Shown here: positions 42,569 through 51,650 of the stretch, one piece after another
How positions within the stretch are numbered: the stretch's first letter is position 1
How the letters are laid out: the number at the start of each line of letters is the position of its first letter
Source: Pectobacterium carotovorum
GTDB taxonomy: Bacteria > Pseudomonadota > Gammaproteobacteria > Enterobacterales > Enterobacteriaceae
Length of the DNA stretch: 64,000 bases
Direction: 5' to 3'
Assembly: GCF_033898505.1 (NCBI RefSeq)
Contig: NZ_JAXAFK010000003.1
Location: 434,001-498,000 of the forward strand
Notes under the pieces: generated by a model
Databases searched by the model: none
What the model was told of the DNA's origin: nothing
The model's input: the letters and a program-made list of their open reading frames with translations, nothing else
Made by a program: the position numbers and the translations under genes

Positions 42569-44239
42569 TCAAGCGGACGGAATAATCAGCGTTTGCCCCA
42601 GTTGTACCGTGCCGGAACGCATATTATTCGCCTGTTGGATATCTTTCATGCTGACACCGTAACGGGCAGCAATCGCACTCAGGCTATCACCCTTTACGAC
42701 CTTATGCTTCACCGGCGCTGCCTTTTTGGGGGCAGGCGTTGATGCCGTCTGTTTCGCCCCTGTGGTCGGAATATTCAAGCGCTGTCCAACCCAGACAATG
42801 TCCTTGTTCAGCTTATTCACATCACGCATGGCCGCGAGGCTGACGCCATAACGCCGGGCAATCGAAGAAAGTGTTTCACCGCGTGCAACGGTATGACGCG
42901 TGCTGCCCGCAGTCGCCTTTACCGCGCTGACGTTATCGCTCGACGTTGCTGTATCACTTGCCGCCGACTGTAGTGGGCGGCTTTCCTGCTTTGGGAGAGA
43001 TTGCATCGGGTGAGTTTGGAAGTAACTTCTCAGCCCCTGATAAATCGCATTGGCGATTTTTTCCTGATAATCGTTACTCCCCAACAGCCGTTCTTCCGAG
43101 ACATTGGTGATAAATCCGGTTTCCACCAGTAGAGAGGGAATATCCGGCGAGCGCAACACCCCTAAACTGGCGTGCTCAGGACGTCGTTTATGCAGCCCCC
43201 CGACCCGCTGGAGTTCACGCAATACCTTGGTTGCCACGTCATACCCGACCCGCTGAGAGTGACCAAATTGCAGATCCAGTACCGCCTGACTGAGGTAAGG
43301 ATCGGCACTGCTGTTCGCTAACAAATCGCCTGCCCCACCCAGCAGTTCAGACTGCTTCTCATGCTGCTCCAGCCAGTTTGCCATTTCGCTGTTCGCACGA
43401 CGGTTGGACAGCACCCAAACGGACGCACCTTTGGCATTGCGGTTCGGTGCCGCATCCGCATGAATCGACACTAACAGGTTCGCGCCCTGCTTACGCGCCA
43501 CGTCCGAACGCCCCATGACGGAAATAAAGTAGTCGCCGTCGCGCGTCAGCACACCTTTAAAGGCTGGATCGTTATTCAGTAAGACTTGTAGCTTACGGGC
43601 GATAGAAATAGTGACATTTTTCTCCCGCAGCCCGTTCGTGCCAATCGCACCAGGATCCTGTCCGCCGTGACCGGCATCAATCGCCACAACAACGCGTTCA
43701 TTCCCCTGCCGGGCCGGCACGCGGGCTGATGACGAACTGCTATTGACGACCACAGTCGGCTTGTTGGTAAACGGATTTTTGGCGGGTTCTACCGGTGCGC
43801 TATTCTGCTGCCGTGAAGCCGGAGGCGCTGAGGCTTGCACCGTTTTTGCTTTATCACCGGTAATGGTGAAAACGACAACGTAACCCGAACCTTCTTTTTG
43901 CGTCACCGCTCGCGTTTTAGCTGCCTGAGTCAAATCCAGCACCAAACGCAGGCTTTGTGCGTCCTGTGCATTGCTGGTGCGCACACGTTTAATCAGATTT
44001 TGCCCGCTGAAGTCCAGCGGCAGCCCCTGAATAATGCCAGTCTGACGAATATCGATGACGACTCTGGCAGGATTACTCAGCGGGAAAAAAGCATAAATAG
44101 GCTGACCGCTAAAGCTCAGACGCACCGTCGCCTGGCCTGAAGCGTTGTCCACCTTAATGTCCGACAGATTAGCTGCCCACGCCGACCCCGCCAGCAACAG
44201 CCATACGCCGATGAACAGCTTAACCATACGACTCATCAT
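42569..44239 (-). CDS. amiB: N-acetylmuramoyl-L-alanine amidase AmiB with two LysM domains
   Basis: Periplasmic zinc amidase that cuts peptide stems from peptidoglycan at the division septum. The 556-residue precursor has a signal peptide (to about 22, SAWA). An AMIN domain (about 24-120) is followed by a low-complexity linker and an Amidase_3 domain (about 185-405). The zinc ligands are in [16 protein letters not shown], plus Glu in LVETGFITN. Two C-terminal LysM domains lie at about 455-500 and 510-555. E. coli AmiB has one LysM, so this form has an added wall-binding module. It overlaps tsaE by four bases (ATGA). Confidence 0.95.
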   Translation of the reverse strand: MMSRMVKLFIGVWLLLAGSAWAANLSDIKVDNASGQATVRLSFSGQPIYAFFPLSNPARVVIDIRQTGIIQGLPLDFSGQNLIKRVRTSNAQDAQSLRLVLDLTQAAKTRAVTQKEGSGYVVVFTITGDKAKTVQASAPPASRQQNSAPVEPAKNPFTNKPTVVVNSSSSSARVPARQGNERVVVAIDAGHGGQDPGAIGTNGLREKNVTISIARKLQVLLNNDPAFKGVLTRDGDYFISVMGRSDVARKQGANLLVSIHADAAPNRNAKGASVWVLSNRRANSEMANWLEQHEKQSELLGGAGDLLANSSADPYLSQAVLDLQFGHSQRVGYDVATKVLRELQRVGGLHKRRPEHASLGVLRSPDIPSLLVETGFITNVSEERLLGSNDYQEKIANAIYQGLRSYFQTHPMQSLPKQESRPLQSAASDTATSSDNVSAVKATAGSTRHTVARGETLSSIARRYGVSLAAMRDVNKLNKDIVWVGQRLNIPTTGAKQTASTPAPKKAAPVKHKVVKGDSLSAIAARYGVSMKDIQQANNMRSGTVQLGQTLIIPSA

Positions 44240-44718
44240 GATTCTGTTGTTCCTGGCTGAAGAGAAAAACGTTGCAACATCGCGTCTCCCGCCGCAGAGA
44301 CAGCGGACAGTTCAGCCTGTCGGCCCTGATCCTGATAGCGCAAATGCAGTTCGATATCCGCATCGGGCAACACGCCAGCACCCTGCTGCGGCCATTCAAT
44401 CAAACAAATGGCATCCTGTGTTAAATAATCACGGATCCCCATAAACTCCAACTCTTCCGGGTCGGCCAGTCGATAGAGATCAAAGTGGTAGACAGCCAGC
44501 GGCGATAACGCATAAGGCTCTACCAGCGTATAAGTGGGGCTTTTGACATTGCCCTGATGACCGCGCGCCTGTAGGAACCCACGACTAAACGTCGTTTTCC
44601 CCGCGCCAAGATCGCCATAAAGGTGGATAACACAAGCGCCGTCACAGGCTTGCGCCAGCGCCGTGCCTAACGAGATAGTGGCTGCCTCATCCGGCAGAAG
44701 TAAGACTATTTTTTTCAT
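44236..44718 (-). CDS. tsaE: tRNA t6A synthesis ATPase TsaE
   Basis: P-loop ATPase that works with TsaB and TsaD to make threonylcarbamoyl-A37 on tRNAs reading ANN codons; essential in many bacteria. The 160-residue protein has [20 protein letters not shown] (about 32-51) and [19 protein letters not shown]. It is preceded by a repeat-rich junction with nnr and has a weak ribosome site, so its translation may depend on upstream coupling. Confidence 0.95.
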   Translation of the reverse strand: MKKIVLLLPDEAATISLGTALAQACDGACVIHLYGDLGAGKTTFSRGFLQARGHQGNVKSPTYTLVEPYALSPLAVYHFDLYRLADPEELEFMGIRDYLTQDAICLIEWPQQGAGVLPDADIELHLRYQDQGRQAELSAVSAAGDAMLQRFSLQPGTTES

Positions 44719-44725
44719 TCTATTG

Positions 44726-44770
44726 TTCTAAAAACATAAGTCCTAAAAACATCGATTCTAAAAACATCGG
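44726..44770. repeat. 15-bp tandem repeat (three copies) at nnr-tsaE junction
   Basis: Three abutting units, TTCTAAAAACATAAG, TCCTAAAAACATCGA and TTCTAAAAACATCGG, lie at 44726, 44741 and 44756. The third unit contains the nnr stop codon and its last codons; the other two fill the space before tsaE. Confidence 0.8.
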
Positions 44771-46299
44771 CTCGGATTAACATACCGGAACAGCACAGGC
44801 AGTAAGTCGGTTGCCAGCATACCCCGGGTGCCGCGTCGCGCTGCCAACCAATCGGCCGCCGCACCGTGAACGACACACCCGGCACAAGCCGCATCATACA
44901 GCGAGAGCTTTTGTGCCAGCAAACCGCCGACAATACCTGACAGCACATCACCCATGCCACCTGTCGCCATGCCGGGGTTACCCACATCAGCAATGGCAAT
45001 CTCGTCTCGCTCGCTGACAATGACCGTTCCCGCCCCTTTTAACACGACAACGCCACCATAGCGTTTTGCCAACCTTGTCGCTGCAAGTAAGCGATCACTT
45101 TCAATATCAGAGACGCGACAATTCAGTAAACGCGCCGCCTCGCCGGGGTGAGGTGTCAGCACGCGATTCTGCCGCTTATGCGGATTGATTGCCAGCAGGT
45201 TAAGCGCATCCGCATCCCATAACATGGGTTTGTTACAATTTTCTGCCAGACGCAGCGCATTTTTACCCCATTCATCCTGCCCTAAACCGGGTCCAATCAC
45301 GACGACATCCGCCCATTCCAGCCCCTGCCGCAGGGTATCTGTCGTCAGTTCCTGTACCATCAACTCAGGTCGGGCCGCCAGAAACGCCGATTGATACTGT
45401 TTGTGAGTAAGTACTCGCACCAAGCCTGCACCGCAGTGTAACGCCGCATCGGCAGCCATCAATACCGCGCCACCCAGACCAGCATTGCCGCCAACCACCA
45501 GCAGCCTGCCGTTATCGCCTTTATGCTGTCCGGCTGGTCGAGGAGACAGCCATTCGGCAAGCTGCGCCGCAGTCAGTCGCCGTATCGGTGCGATTTGGTC
45601 GTCCAGCCACGTCTGTAAGCCTAGCGAGTGGTAATGTAATGTCCCAACCTGCTCACGCGCACGGCCCGTCAGTAACCCCGGTTTCAGCGCGATAAACGCC
45701 ACCGTCTGCGCTGCACAGATCGCGACGCCAGCACAGGCGCCGGTTTCGGCATGTAATCCAGAGGGAATATCCAGTGAAACGATGGGGGCGGAATAGGCAT
45801 TCGCCTGCGTCATTAATGCAGCATAGGGTGCGCGCGGTGCGGCGGAAAGCCCAGTGCCGAGTAGACCATCAACGATGAGATCGATCCCTTCCGGCCACAG
45901 CGTATCGACATCCTGCGCATTCACCTCTTCAACATGACCGCCCTGTTCCAGCCAGCGCTGGCGGGCAAGATGAGCCTCGTCGGGCAGCGGCTTGTCGCTG
46001 GCACAGGCAACAACATCCACATCAATGCCCGCTGCCAGCGCCAAGCTGGCGACCACGTACCCATCGCCGCCGTTATTACCGTGTCCAGCCAGAACCCGCC
46101 AGCGGCGGGCCGAGGGATAGCATTGACGAGCGACCTGAAATGCGGCTTCTCCCGCACGCTGCATGAGTTCCCACAGCGAAAGCCCTGACTCGCGCGCCGC
46201 TCTGGCTTCTTCACGGCGAACCCACTCGGCGTAAAACACTGAATCAGGCAATGTGATTTCTGCCGTATCGAGCCGATAAGGCTCAGTGGCGTGGTGCAT
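44758..46299 (-). CDS. nnr: NAD(P)HX epimerase/dehydratase Nnr (bifunctional)
   Basis: Repairs hydrated NADH and NADPH (NAD(P)HX). The 513 residues from the ATG at 46299 combine two domains. The N-terminal epimerase (about 1-215) has LAGHGNNGGDGYVVASLAL. The C-terminal ADP-dependent dehydratase of the YjeF/ribokinase-like fold has TPHPGEAARLLN, VLKGAGTVI and GMATGGMGDVLSGI. GGAG lies 6 bases before the ATG at 46299; the in-frame ATG at 46320 has no clear site. It matches E. coli Nnr in order and length (515). Confidence 0.95.
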   Translation of the reverse strand: MHHATEPYRLDTAEITLPDSVFYAEWVRREEARAARESGLSLWELMQRAGEAAFQVARQCYPSARRWRVLAGHGNNGGDGYVVASLALAAGIDVDVVACASDKPLPDEAHLARQRWLEQGGHVEEVNAQDVDTLWPEGIDLIVDGLLGTGLSAAPRAPYAALMTQANAYSAPIVSLDIPSGLHAETGACAGVAICAAQTVAFIALKPGLLTGRAREQVGTLHYHSLGLQTWLDDQIAPIRRLTAAQLAEWLSPRPAGQHKGDNGRLLVVGGNAGLGGAVLMAADAALHCGAGLVRVLTHKQYQSAFLAARPELMVQELTTDTLRQGLEWADVVVIGPGLGQDEWGKNALRLAENCNKPMLWDADALNLLAINPHKRQNRVLTPHPGEAARLLNCRVSDIESDRLLAATRLAKRYGGVVVLKGAGTVIVSERDEIAIADVGNPGMATGGMGDVLSGIVGGLLAQKLSLYDAACAGCVVHGAAADWLAARRGTRGMLATDLLPVLFRYVNPSRCF

Positions 46300-46391
46300 G
46301 TTGTTCTCCATCAATGGCATGGAACATGCATTTCAAGTTAGCAAGGTCTGCCCCGGTTCGCCAGAGAGAACGGGCAGACGATCAGGGCATA

Positions 46392-47276
46392 TTAGCGAGA
46401 AATGTCAGGCAGCGAGGCAAAGAACTGTTCGATTCTCTTTACCGAGTCTTGCAGCGTTTGTTCATTAAAAGCGCTTTTCAATACATCAAGCGCGCCCGAC
46501 ATAAAGCCAGATGGGGTGGACAAATCAATATCGGCAAATGGGTTGCTTATTGCTGCATGCTTCAGCTCGTTAACCTGCCTGGCAGCATTGCTCTGGTACT
46601 CACGCCCCCAATCAGGATGTTTAATGGCAGCAGTTCTGACGAAGCTGATAAATTCCTCTAGCCCTTTTACAGCATCACCGGATTCGAGTGCCTCCCGATA
46701 CTTCTCATATCTCTCCGGCTCTTTCTCTTTCATAATCACACTCCAGTCCACCTTATATTCGGTCGTTCCGGGGATATATGAAGGAGGATTGTCATAAGAG
46801 ACATGGCCTTTTTCGTCCGTTGTCCGTGTCTGCGAAATTGCGGCGATTTGCTGCATCGTATCCAAAAAGGATTGTTTCTGGTCGTCATTGATATAGTGTT
46901 CAGCCAGATAAGCAGCCTGAGAAAGCCCCAGCGCTAACGAAGCTTGACGCAGCTCTCCGCTTACCGCGGAGCTATTCATGAAATTTTCATCGATGATACG
47001 ATAAACCGCCTGAGACACCTGTTCAGGCTGTTCGGCTAACGCCTGTGACAATGCATTATCGATATCAGAGGAGAAAAAACGGCGAGCAGGCTGCGATATA
47101 ATATCGTCTTGTAACTGCTTTCGTCCTTCCTGACTGATTTGTACCTGTTCAACATCAAGGGTAATCGCCGATTTATCAACGTTAACCAACTGCACAGCCT
47201 GCCGCTGATTAACATCAATGCTGAGATCCAAGCCATGAATCGTGGTGCGATAAAAGGACAATGGTGCCATTTCCAT
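46392..47276 (-). CDS. Hypothetical protein, not recognised
   Basis: This 294-residue protein from the ATG at 47276 begins MEMAPLSFYRTTIHGLDLSI; GGGGG lies about 6 bases upstream. I do not recognise the family. No signal peptide or membrane segment is seen, and the predicted content is mostly alpha-helical and charged. The VEQVQISQEGRKQLQDD stretch recalls the 'ISxEGRxL' segment common in flagellar and anti-sigma-like proteins, a weak hint only. The second half is Glu/Lys-rich (MKEKEPERYEKYREALESGD). It sits on the same strand 93 bp upstream of nnr and divergent from queG. In E. coli nnr and queG are direct neighbours, so this is an inserted gene of unknown function. Confidence 0.75.
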   Translation of the reverse strand: MEMAPLSFYRTTIHGLDLSIDVNQRQAVQLVNVDKSAITLDVEQVQISQEGRKQLQDDIISQPARRFFSSDIDNALSQALAEQPEQVSQAVYRIIDENFMNSSAVSGELRQASLALGLSQAAYLAEHYINDDQKQSFLDTMQQIAAISQTRTTDEKGHVSYDNPPSYIPGTTEYKVDWSVIMKEKEPERYEKYREALESGDAVKGLEEFISFVRTAAIKHPDWGREYQSNAARQVNELKHAAISNPFADIDLSTPSGFMSGALDVLKSAFNEQTLQDSVKRIEQFFASLPDISR

Positions 47277-47443
47277 GTAGTGCCCCCAGAGTTTTATCAT
47301 TGGCGCTATGGTATTGTTTAAATATCGACGGCAGTCTCAAAAACTTTATCTGTACTTTTTATCGACAGTTTTCTTCTGTTCCACGGTGATATCGGGACTT
47401 TGTGATAAAATCGGGACAATACAGTACATTTTTACGGTTCCCC

Positions 47444-48583
47444 ATGTCATACCCCTACGATCTCAATGAATTAGCGCAACACATCAAACAATGGGGGCAG
47501 GAATTGGGGTTCCAGCAGGTCGGCATCTGCGACACCGATTTGTCCGCAGAAGAGCCTCGGCTTCAGGACTGGCTGGATAAGCAATACCACGGAGAAATGG
47601 ATTGGATGGCGCGCCATGGCATGCTGCGGGCGCGTCCACATGAACTGCTGCCCGGTACACTGCGCGTCATTAGTGTTCGTATGAATTACCTGCCCGCCAA
47701 AGCCGCATTCGCCAGCACCTTAAAGAACCCGGAGCTCGGCTACGTTAGCCGCTATGCGCTGGGCCGCGATTACCACAAGCTGTTACGCCAGCGGTTGAAA
47801 AAACTCGGCGATCGGATTCAGGAATACTGCGGTGAACTGAATTTTCGCCCCTTTGTCGATTCCGCTCCTATCATGGAACGCCCGTTGGCCGCGAAAGCCG
47901 GGCTTGGTTGTGTTGGTAAACACTCACTAATTCTGAACAGAGAGGCCGGTTCCTGGTTCTTTCTCGGCGAACTGCTGATAGATTTACCCCTGCCCGTCGA
48001 TCGGCCGCAGGAAGAACAGTGCGGCCGCTGTGTCGCCTGTATGACCACCTGCCCAACCGGCGCGATTGTCGCACCGTATACCGTCGATGCCCGCCGCTGT
48101 ATTTCCTATCTGACTATCGAATTGGAAGGCCCGATTCCTGAAGAATTTCGTCCGCTAATGGGCAATCGCATCTACGGCTGCGATGACTGTCAGCTCATTT
48201 GCCCGTGGAATCGGTTTTCGCAGCTCACCGACGAGGCTGATTTCAGCCCGCGTGCTGCACTGCATACGCCGGAGCTGCTGGCGCTATTCGGCTGGAATGA
48301 AGAGAAATTTCTGCGGATTACGGAAGGGTCACCGATCCGGCGCATCGGCCATCTCCGCTGGCTACGCAATATTGCCGTCGCGCTGGGGAATGCCCCCTAT
48401 CAGGATAGTATCGTGCTGGCCCTGCAAGCTCGTCTGGGTGAAAGCGAACTGTTGGATGAACATATCCACTGGGCGATGCGTCAGCAGTTGGAACGCCGCG
48501 CTTCACTGGAAATTGACGTCCAGTCAACACAGAAAAAACGACTTATTCGTGCAGTAGAGAAAGGATTACCGCGCGATGCGTGA
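47444..48583 (+). CDS. queG: Epoxyqueuosine reductase QueG
   Basis: Cobalamin- and [4Fe-4S]-dependent reduction of epoxyqueuosine to queuosine in tRNA. The 379-residue protein, from the ATG at 47444 (MSYPYDLNELAQHIKQWGQ), matches the E. coli length. The ferredoxin-like clusters are visible: CGRCVACMTTCPTG (about 192-205) and CDDCQLICPWN (about 245). FVDSAPIMERPLAAKAGLG is a family motif. The 14-codon in-frame upstream extension lacks family support. Confidence 0.96.
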   Translation: MSYPYDLNELAQHIKQWGQELGFQQVGICDTDLSAEEPRLQDWLDKQYHGEMDWMARHGMLRARPHELLPGTLRVISVRMNYLPAKAAFASTLKNPELGYVSRYALGRDYHKLLRQRLKKLGDRIQEYCGELNFRPFVDSAPIMERPLAAKAGLGCVGKHSLILNREAGSWFFLGELLIDLPLPVDRPQEEQCGRCVACMTTCPTGAIVAPYTVDARRCISYLTIELEGPIPEEFRPLMGNRIYGCDDCQLICPWNRFSQLTDEADFSPRAALHTPELLALFGWNEEKFLRITEGSPIRRIGHLRWLRNIAVALGNAPYQDSIVLALQARLGESELLDEHIHWAMRQQLERRASLEIDVQSTQKKRLIRAVEKGLPRDA

Positions 48584-48961
48584 GTCGCGCAAACCGTTGT
48601 CATCAGTTTGTCGTACGCGCTGTGAATAAATAAAAAAAACCGTTGCCAATCAACTGTCACAAAAAGTACAAGCGATCGTTATAACGTTTTATAAGTAAAA
48701 TTTATGAATAGATATCAATAAGATACTCTACAGTATTTTATCAATAACATAGCGTGATTAATAAATAACCAACAAACAGCCTGTGGATAAGTCTGTTAAG
48801 AAGAATATGATTTTTTGTATTAACTGATAAAAAATGATGTGGACTGAGGCAACACTAACGCTCGAAATACGATGCTGTGTAGACAGCAAAAACGTGCAAT
48901 AGCACAGAGCGGCCAGCATTATGAATTTCTTATCGTCCCTTGGCAAGGGCTGAGATCTACT
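48584..48961. other. Non-coding AT-rich region after queG
   Basis: About 378 bp of AT-rich sequence with no recognised gene. It includes a TGTGGATAA motif (48782-48790) that equals the DnaA box on the minus strand. This appears isolated: no cluster of boxes or AT-rich 13-mers is seen, so it is not an origin. Confidence 0.5.
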
Positions 48962-49021
48962 TTTTACGATCGAAAGGGGCGTTTTATGATCAAAAGGAAA
49001 ATTTTACGATCGAAAGCAAAA
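48962..49021. repeat. 20-bp periodic repeat (three copies)
   Basis: Units begin at 48962, 48982 and 49002 with the pattern TTTTAYGATCRAAAG, so the period is exactly 20 bp. Two units contain a CGATCG palindrome, and the third unit runs into the A-run of the ahpF terminator. Confidence 0.75.
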
Positions 49022-49057
49022 AGCGCGGCGACGCCTTTTTATGAGGCATCGCCGCGC
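49018..49057 (-). terminator. Rho-independent terminator of ahpF
   Basis: On the minus strand GCGCGGCGATGCC pairs with GGCGTCGCCGCGC (13 bp with a G-U) and is followed by a T-run (GCTTTTTGC). It lies about 200 bp past the ahpF stop, separated from it by the inserted repeat element. Confidence 0.85.
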
Positions 49058-49109
49058 AGAGCATTCAGATCGTCTTCAAAGAATTGGGACGGTGACAGCG
49101 GCATCGCCC

Positions 49110-49222
49110 TAATGTCGATCGTTTAAGCATCGAGATACACGGGGCTACCACAGGGGTGAGGCCTCCCAGCGGGAACCTCCCCCTGTGCTTCCCCTAATAA
49201 CGGGCTTAAGTGACCAGTATTA
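49110..49222. mobile_element. MITE-like element with IS4-type ends and 10-bp target duplication
   Basis: This 113-bp element has terminal inverted repeats TAATGTCGATCGTTTAAGC (plus strand, left) and TAATACTGGTCACTTAAGC (minus strand, right), matching at 13 of 19 positions. Both resemble the IS4 end I recall (TAATGCCGATCAGTTAAGG). It is flanked by a perfect direct repeat GGCATCGCCC at 49100-49109 and 49223-49232. The interior has a hairpin, CACAGGGG (49149-49156) with CCCCTGTG (49180-49187). There is no coding sequence. It lies in the 3' untranslated region of ahpF. Confidence 0.75.
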
Positions 49223-49253
49223 GGCATCGCCCACCCTATCCCACGAATCGATG

Positions 49254-50816
49254 TTATGCGCGGGTTCTAATCAGGTAGTCAAAAGCGCTCAAGGATGCTT
49301 TTGCGCCTTCACCCGTCGCGATGATGATCTGCTTGTACGGCACCGTCGTACAGTCGCCAGCAGCAAAGACACCTTTCACACTGGTTTCGCACTTGGCATC
49401 GATCTCAATTTCACCGATGCGGTTTCTGGCTATCGTACCTTCCAGCCAGTGGGTGTTAGGCAGCAAGCCAATCTGTACAAAGATCCCTTCCAACGCTAAA
49501 TCGTGCACCGTATCGGTAAGACGATCTTTGTAGCTCAGCCCCGTCACCTTCTGTCCATCGCCTTTCACTTCTGTGGTTTGCGCATTCAGAATGATGTCAA
49601 CGTTCGGCAGGCTGCGCACTTTATCCTGCAATACAGAATCCGCTTTCAGTTCTGGAGCAAACTCAAGCAGCGTAACGTGTTTCACTACGCCAGCCAGATC
49701 GATAGCGGCTTCCACGCCGGAGTTCCCGCCGCCGATTACCGCAACGTGCTTGCCTTTAAACAGCGGGCCATCACAGTGCGGACAGTACGTTACGCCCCGC
49801 GTACGGTACTGATCTTCGCCGGGTACATTCATGTTTCTCCAGCGTGCGCCGGTCGCGATGATCACGCTACGCGCTTTCAGCGTTGCACCGGATACGGTAA
49901 TCACCTGATGCGGTTTACCCGGTTCGCCGCCAGGAATTAAGGCTTCTGCGCTCTGCGCGTCGATCACATCGACATCATAGTCATCAACATGGCTCTTCAG
50001 CGCGGTCGCTAGTTTGGCACCTTCCGTTTTCGGAACAGAAATATAGTTTTCGATATCGACTGTATCCAGTACCTGGCCGCCAAAGCGTTCGCCGACCAAA
50101 CCGGTACGGATGCCTTTACGCGCCGAATAGACAGCCGCTGCTGCGCCCGCCGGGCCGCTACCGATGATTAACACATCATAGACGTCACGTTGGTTCAGCT
50201 TCTCAACCTGTTTAGCGCCCGCGCCAGTATCGATTTTAGTCACAATCTCAGCCAGGCTCGTCCGCCCTTGGCTGAAGTGTTCGCCGTTCAGGAAAACGGT
50301 GGGAACGCCCATAACATTACGGCTTTGGATCTCATCCTGAAACACACCGCCGTCAATCGCGGTATGGGTAATATTCGGATTTAACACCGCCATTAAATTC
50401 AGTGCCTGCACCACGTCCGGGCAGTTGTGGCAGGAGAGTGAGTAATACGTTTCAAAGTGGAACGAACCGTCAAGATGGCGGATTTGATCGAGTAATTCTT
50501 TCGCTTCTTTCGACGGATGACCGCCCACCTGCAATAACGCCAGAATCAGGGAGGTAAACTCATGTCCCATTGGCGCACCGGCAAAACGCGGGCCGCTTTG
50601 GGAATCTGGATTGGTAATCAGGAATGAAGGCTTACGCACTGCCAGATCATTCTTTTCAACGAAACTTACCCGTTCGGACAGCTCAGCAATGTCAGTCAGC
50701 AAGGTTCTGACTTCAGCAGATTTAGCGGAGTCATCCAGAGTCGCAATCAACTCAACAGGTTTGGTTAATTTTTCCAGATAGGCTTTCAACTGGACTTTCA
50801 TCGTATTGTCGAGCAT
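49254..50816 (-). CDS. ahpF: Alkyl hydroperoxide reductase subunit F
   Basis: Flavoprotein that passes electrons from NADH to AhpC to reduce peroxides. The 520-residue protein has an N-terminal tandem thioredoxin-fold domain (to about 200, with [14 protein letters not shown], a CxxC centre). The FAD and NADH domains are of thioredoxin-reductase type ([19 protein letters not shown]; redox pair in [31 protein letters not shown]). It ends [12 protein letters not shown]. It follows ahpC on the same strand after an intergenic terminator hairpin and repeat. Confidence 0.97.
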   Translation of the reverse strand: MLDNTMKVQLKAYLEKLTKPVELIATLDDSAKSAEVRTLLTDIAELSERVSFVEKNDLAVRKPSFLITNPDSQSGPRFAGAPMGHEFTSLILALLQVGGHPSKEAKELLDQIRHLDGSFHFETYYSLSCHNCPDVVQALNLMAVLNPNITHTAIDGGVFQDEIQSRNVMGVPTVFLNGEHFSQGRTSLAEIVTKIDTGAGAKQVEKLNQRDVYDVLIIGSGPAGAAAAVYSARKGIRTGLVGERFGGQVLDTVDIENYISVPKTEGAKLATALKSHVDDYDVDVIDAQSAEALIPGGEPGKPHQVITVSGATLKARSVIIATGARWRNMNVPGEDQYRTRGVTYCPHCDGPLFKGKHVAVIGGGNSGVEAAIDLAGVVKHVTLLEFAPELKADSVLQDKVRSLPNVDIILNAQTTEVKGDGQKVTGLSYKDRLTDTVHDLALEGIFVQIGLLPNTHWLEGTIARNRIGEIEIDAKCETSVKGVFAAGDCTTVPYKQIIIATGEGAKASLSAFDYLIRTRA

Positions 50817-50891
50817 TGGTCGTCCTTAATTAGGCAAATGGGTACAAAGACAAAGTCGTGCAGGGTGCTGGCCCCAAAAAAACCGGGCCAG

Positions 50892-50916
50892 AAAAATCGG
50901 GTGCAATGCACCCGAT
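50892..50916 (-). terminator. Attenuator-like terminator between ahpC and ahpF
   Basis: On the minus strand ATCGGGTGCA pairs with TGCACCCGAT, followed by a T-run. It would let ahpC be expressed in excess of ahpF, which suits the far higher AhpC requirement. Confidence 0.7.
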
Positions 50917-50922
50917 AAAAAC

Positions 50923-50967
50923 AGCCATGTTTTCCACAGCTATGTTTTTCATAGCTATGTTTTCCGA
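50923..50967. repeat. 15-bp tandem repeat (three copies) between ahpC and ahpF
   Basis: Units AGCCATGTTTTCCAC, AGCTATGTTTTTCAT and AGCTATGTTTTCCGA start at 50923, 50938 and 50953. The spacing and length echo the separate 15-bp triplet near nnr, but the sequences differ. Confidence 0.75.
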
Positions 50968-50976
50968 GGTGTTAGC

Positions 50977-51540
50977 TTAGATTTTGCCAACCAGATCCAG
51001 AGACGGAGCCAGCGTAGCCTCGCCTTCTTTCCACTTGGCTGGGCAGACTTCGCCTGGGTGAGAAGCAACGTACTGGGCTGCTTTCACTTTACGCAGCAGG
51101 TCAGATGCATCGCGGCCAATACCTTCAGCCGTGATTTCTACCGCCTGGATGATGCCCTGTGGGTCAACGATGAACGTACCGCGATCGGCCAGACCTTCTG
51201 CTTCGCGCATGTTTTCAAAGTTACGCGTCAGTTGGCCAGTTGGGTCACCGATCATGGTGTACTTGATTTTGCCAATCGTTTCAGAGCTGCTGTGCCACGC
51301 TTTGTGCGTGAAGTGGGTGTCGGTGGAAACAGAGTAGATTTCCACGCCACGCTGTTGGAATTCGTCGTAGTAGTCAGCGACATCACCCAGTTCGGTCGGG
51401 CAGACAAACGTAAAGTCGGCCGGATAGAAGAAGAACACGCTCCATTTGCCTTCGATGTTCTTCTCAGTCACTTCGATGAATTGACCGTCTTTGAAAGCCA
51501 TGTTTTTGAATGGTTTAACTTGGGTATTGATTACTGACAT
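50977..51540 (-). CDS. ahpC: Alkyl hydroperoxide reductase subunit C (peroxiredoxin)
   Basis: Two-cysteine peroxiredoxin that reduces hydrogen and organic peroxides. The 187-residue protein from the ATG at 51540 begins [20 protein letters not shown]. The peroxidatic Cys is in [20 protein letters not shown] (about Cys47), and the resolving Cys is in [10 protein letters not shown] near the C-terminus. An ATG at 51543 (MM) is equally possible. OxyR usually activates this gene, but I did not locate a convincing site. It is the first gene of the ahpC-ahpF pair in the accessory block. Confidence 0.97.
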   Translation of the reverse strand: MSVINTQVKPFKNMAFKDGQFIEVTEKNIEGKWSVFFFYPADFTFVCPTELGDVADYYDEFQQRGVEIYSVSTDTHFTHKAWHSSSETIGKIKYTMIGDPTGQLTRNFENMREAEGLADRGTFIVDPQGIIQAVEITAEGIGRDASDLLRKVKAAQYVASHPGEVCPAKWKEGEATLAPSLDLVGKI

Positions 51541-51650
51541 CACTTTATCCTCATGTGTTTTCGCATGTGGCTAAAGTACAGAAACGTGATCGCTATCACC
51601 AATCCGTTGTCTTTATCGAATCAATAAGCAATACCTAACGTAGCCTAAAA

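Noticed and set aside
48782..48790. DnaA-box sequence TGTGGATAA
   Set aside because: A single site with no cluster or origin features; chance or minor regulatory box.
48872..49126. 84-codon plus-strand open frame
   Set aside because: It overlaps the periodic repeats, the ahpF terminator and the MITE edge, has no ribosome site and no recognisable family.
49149..49187. GC-rich hairpin considered as a riboswitch or sRNA
   Set aside because: It is explained as the interior of the MITE; no known aptamer signature was recognised.
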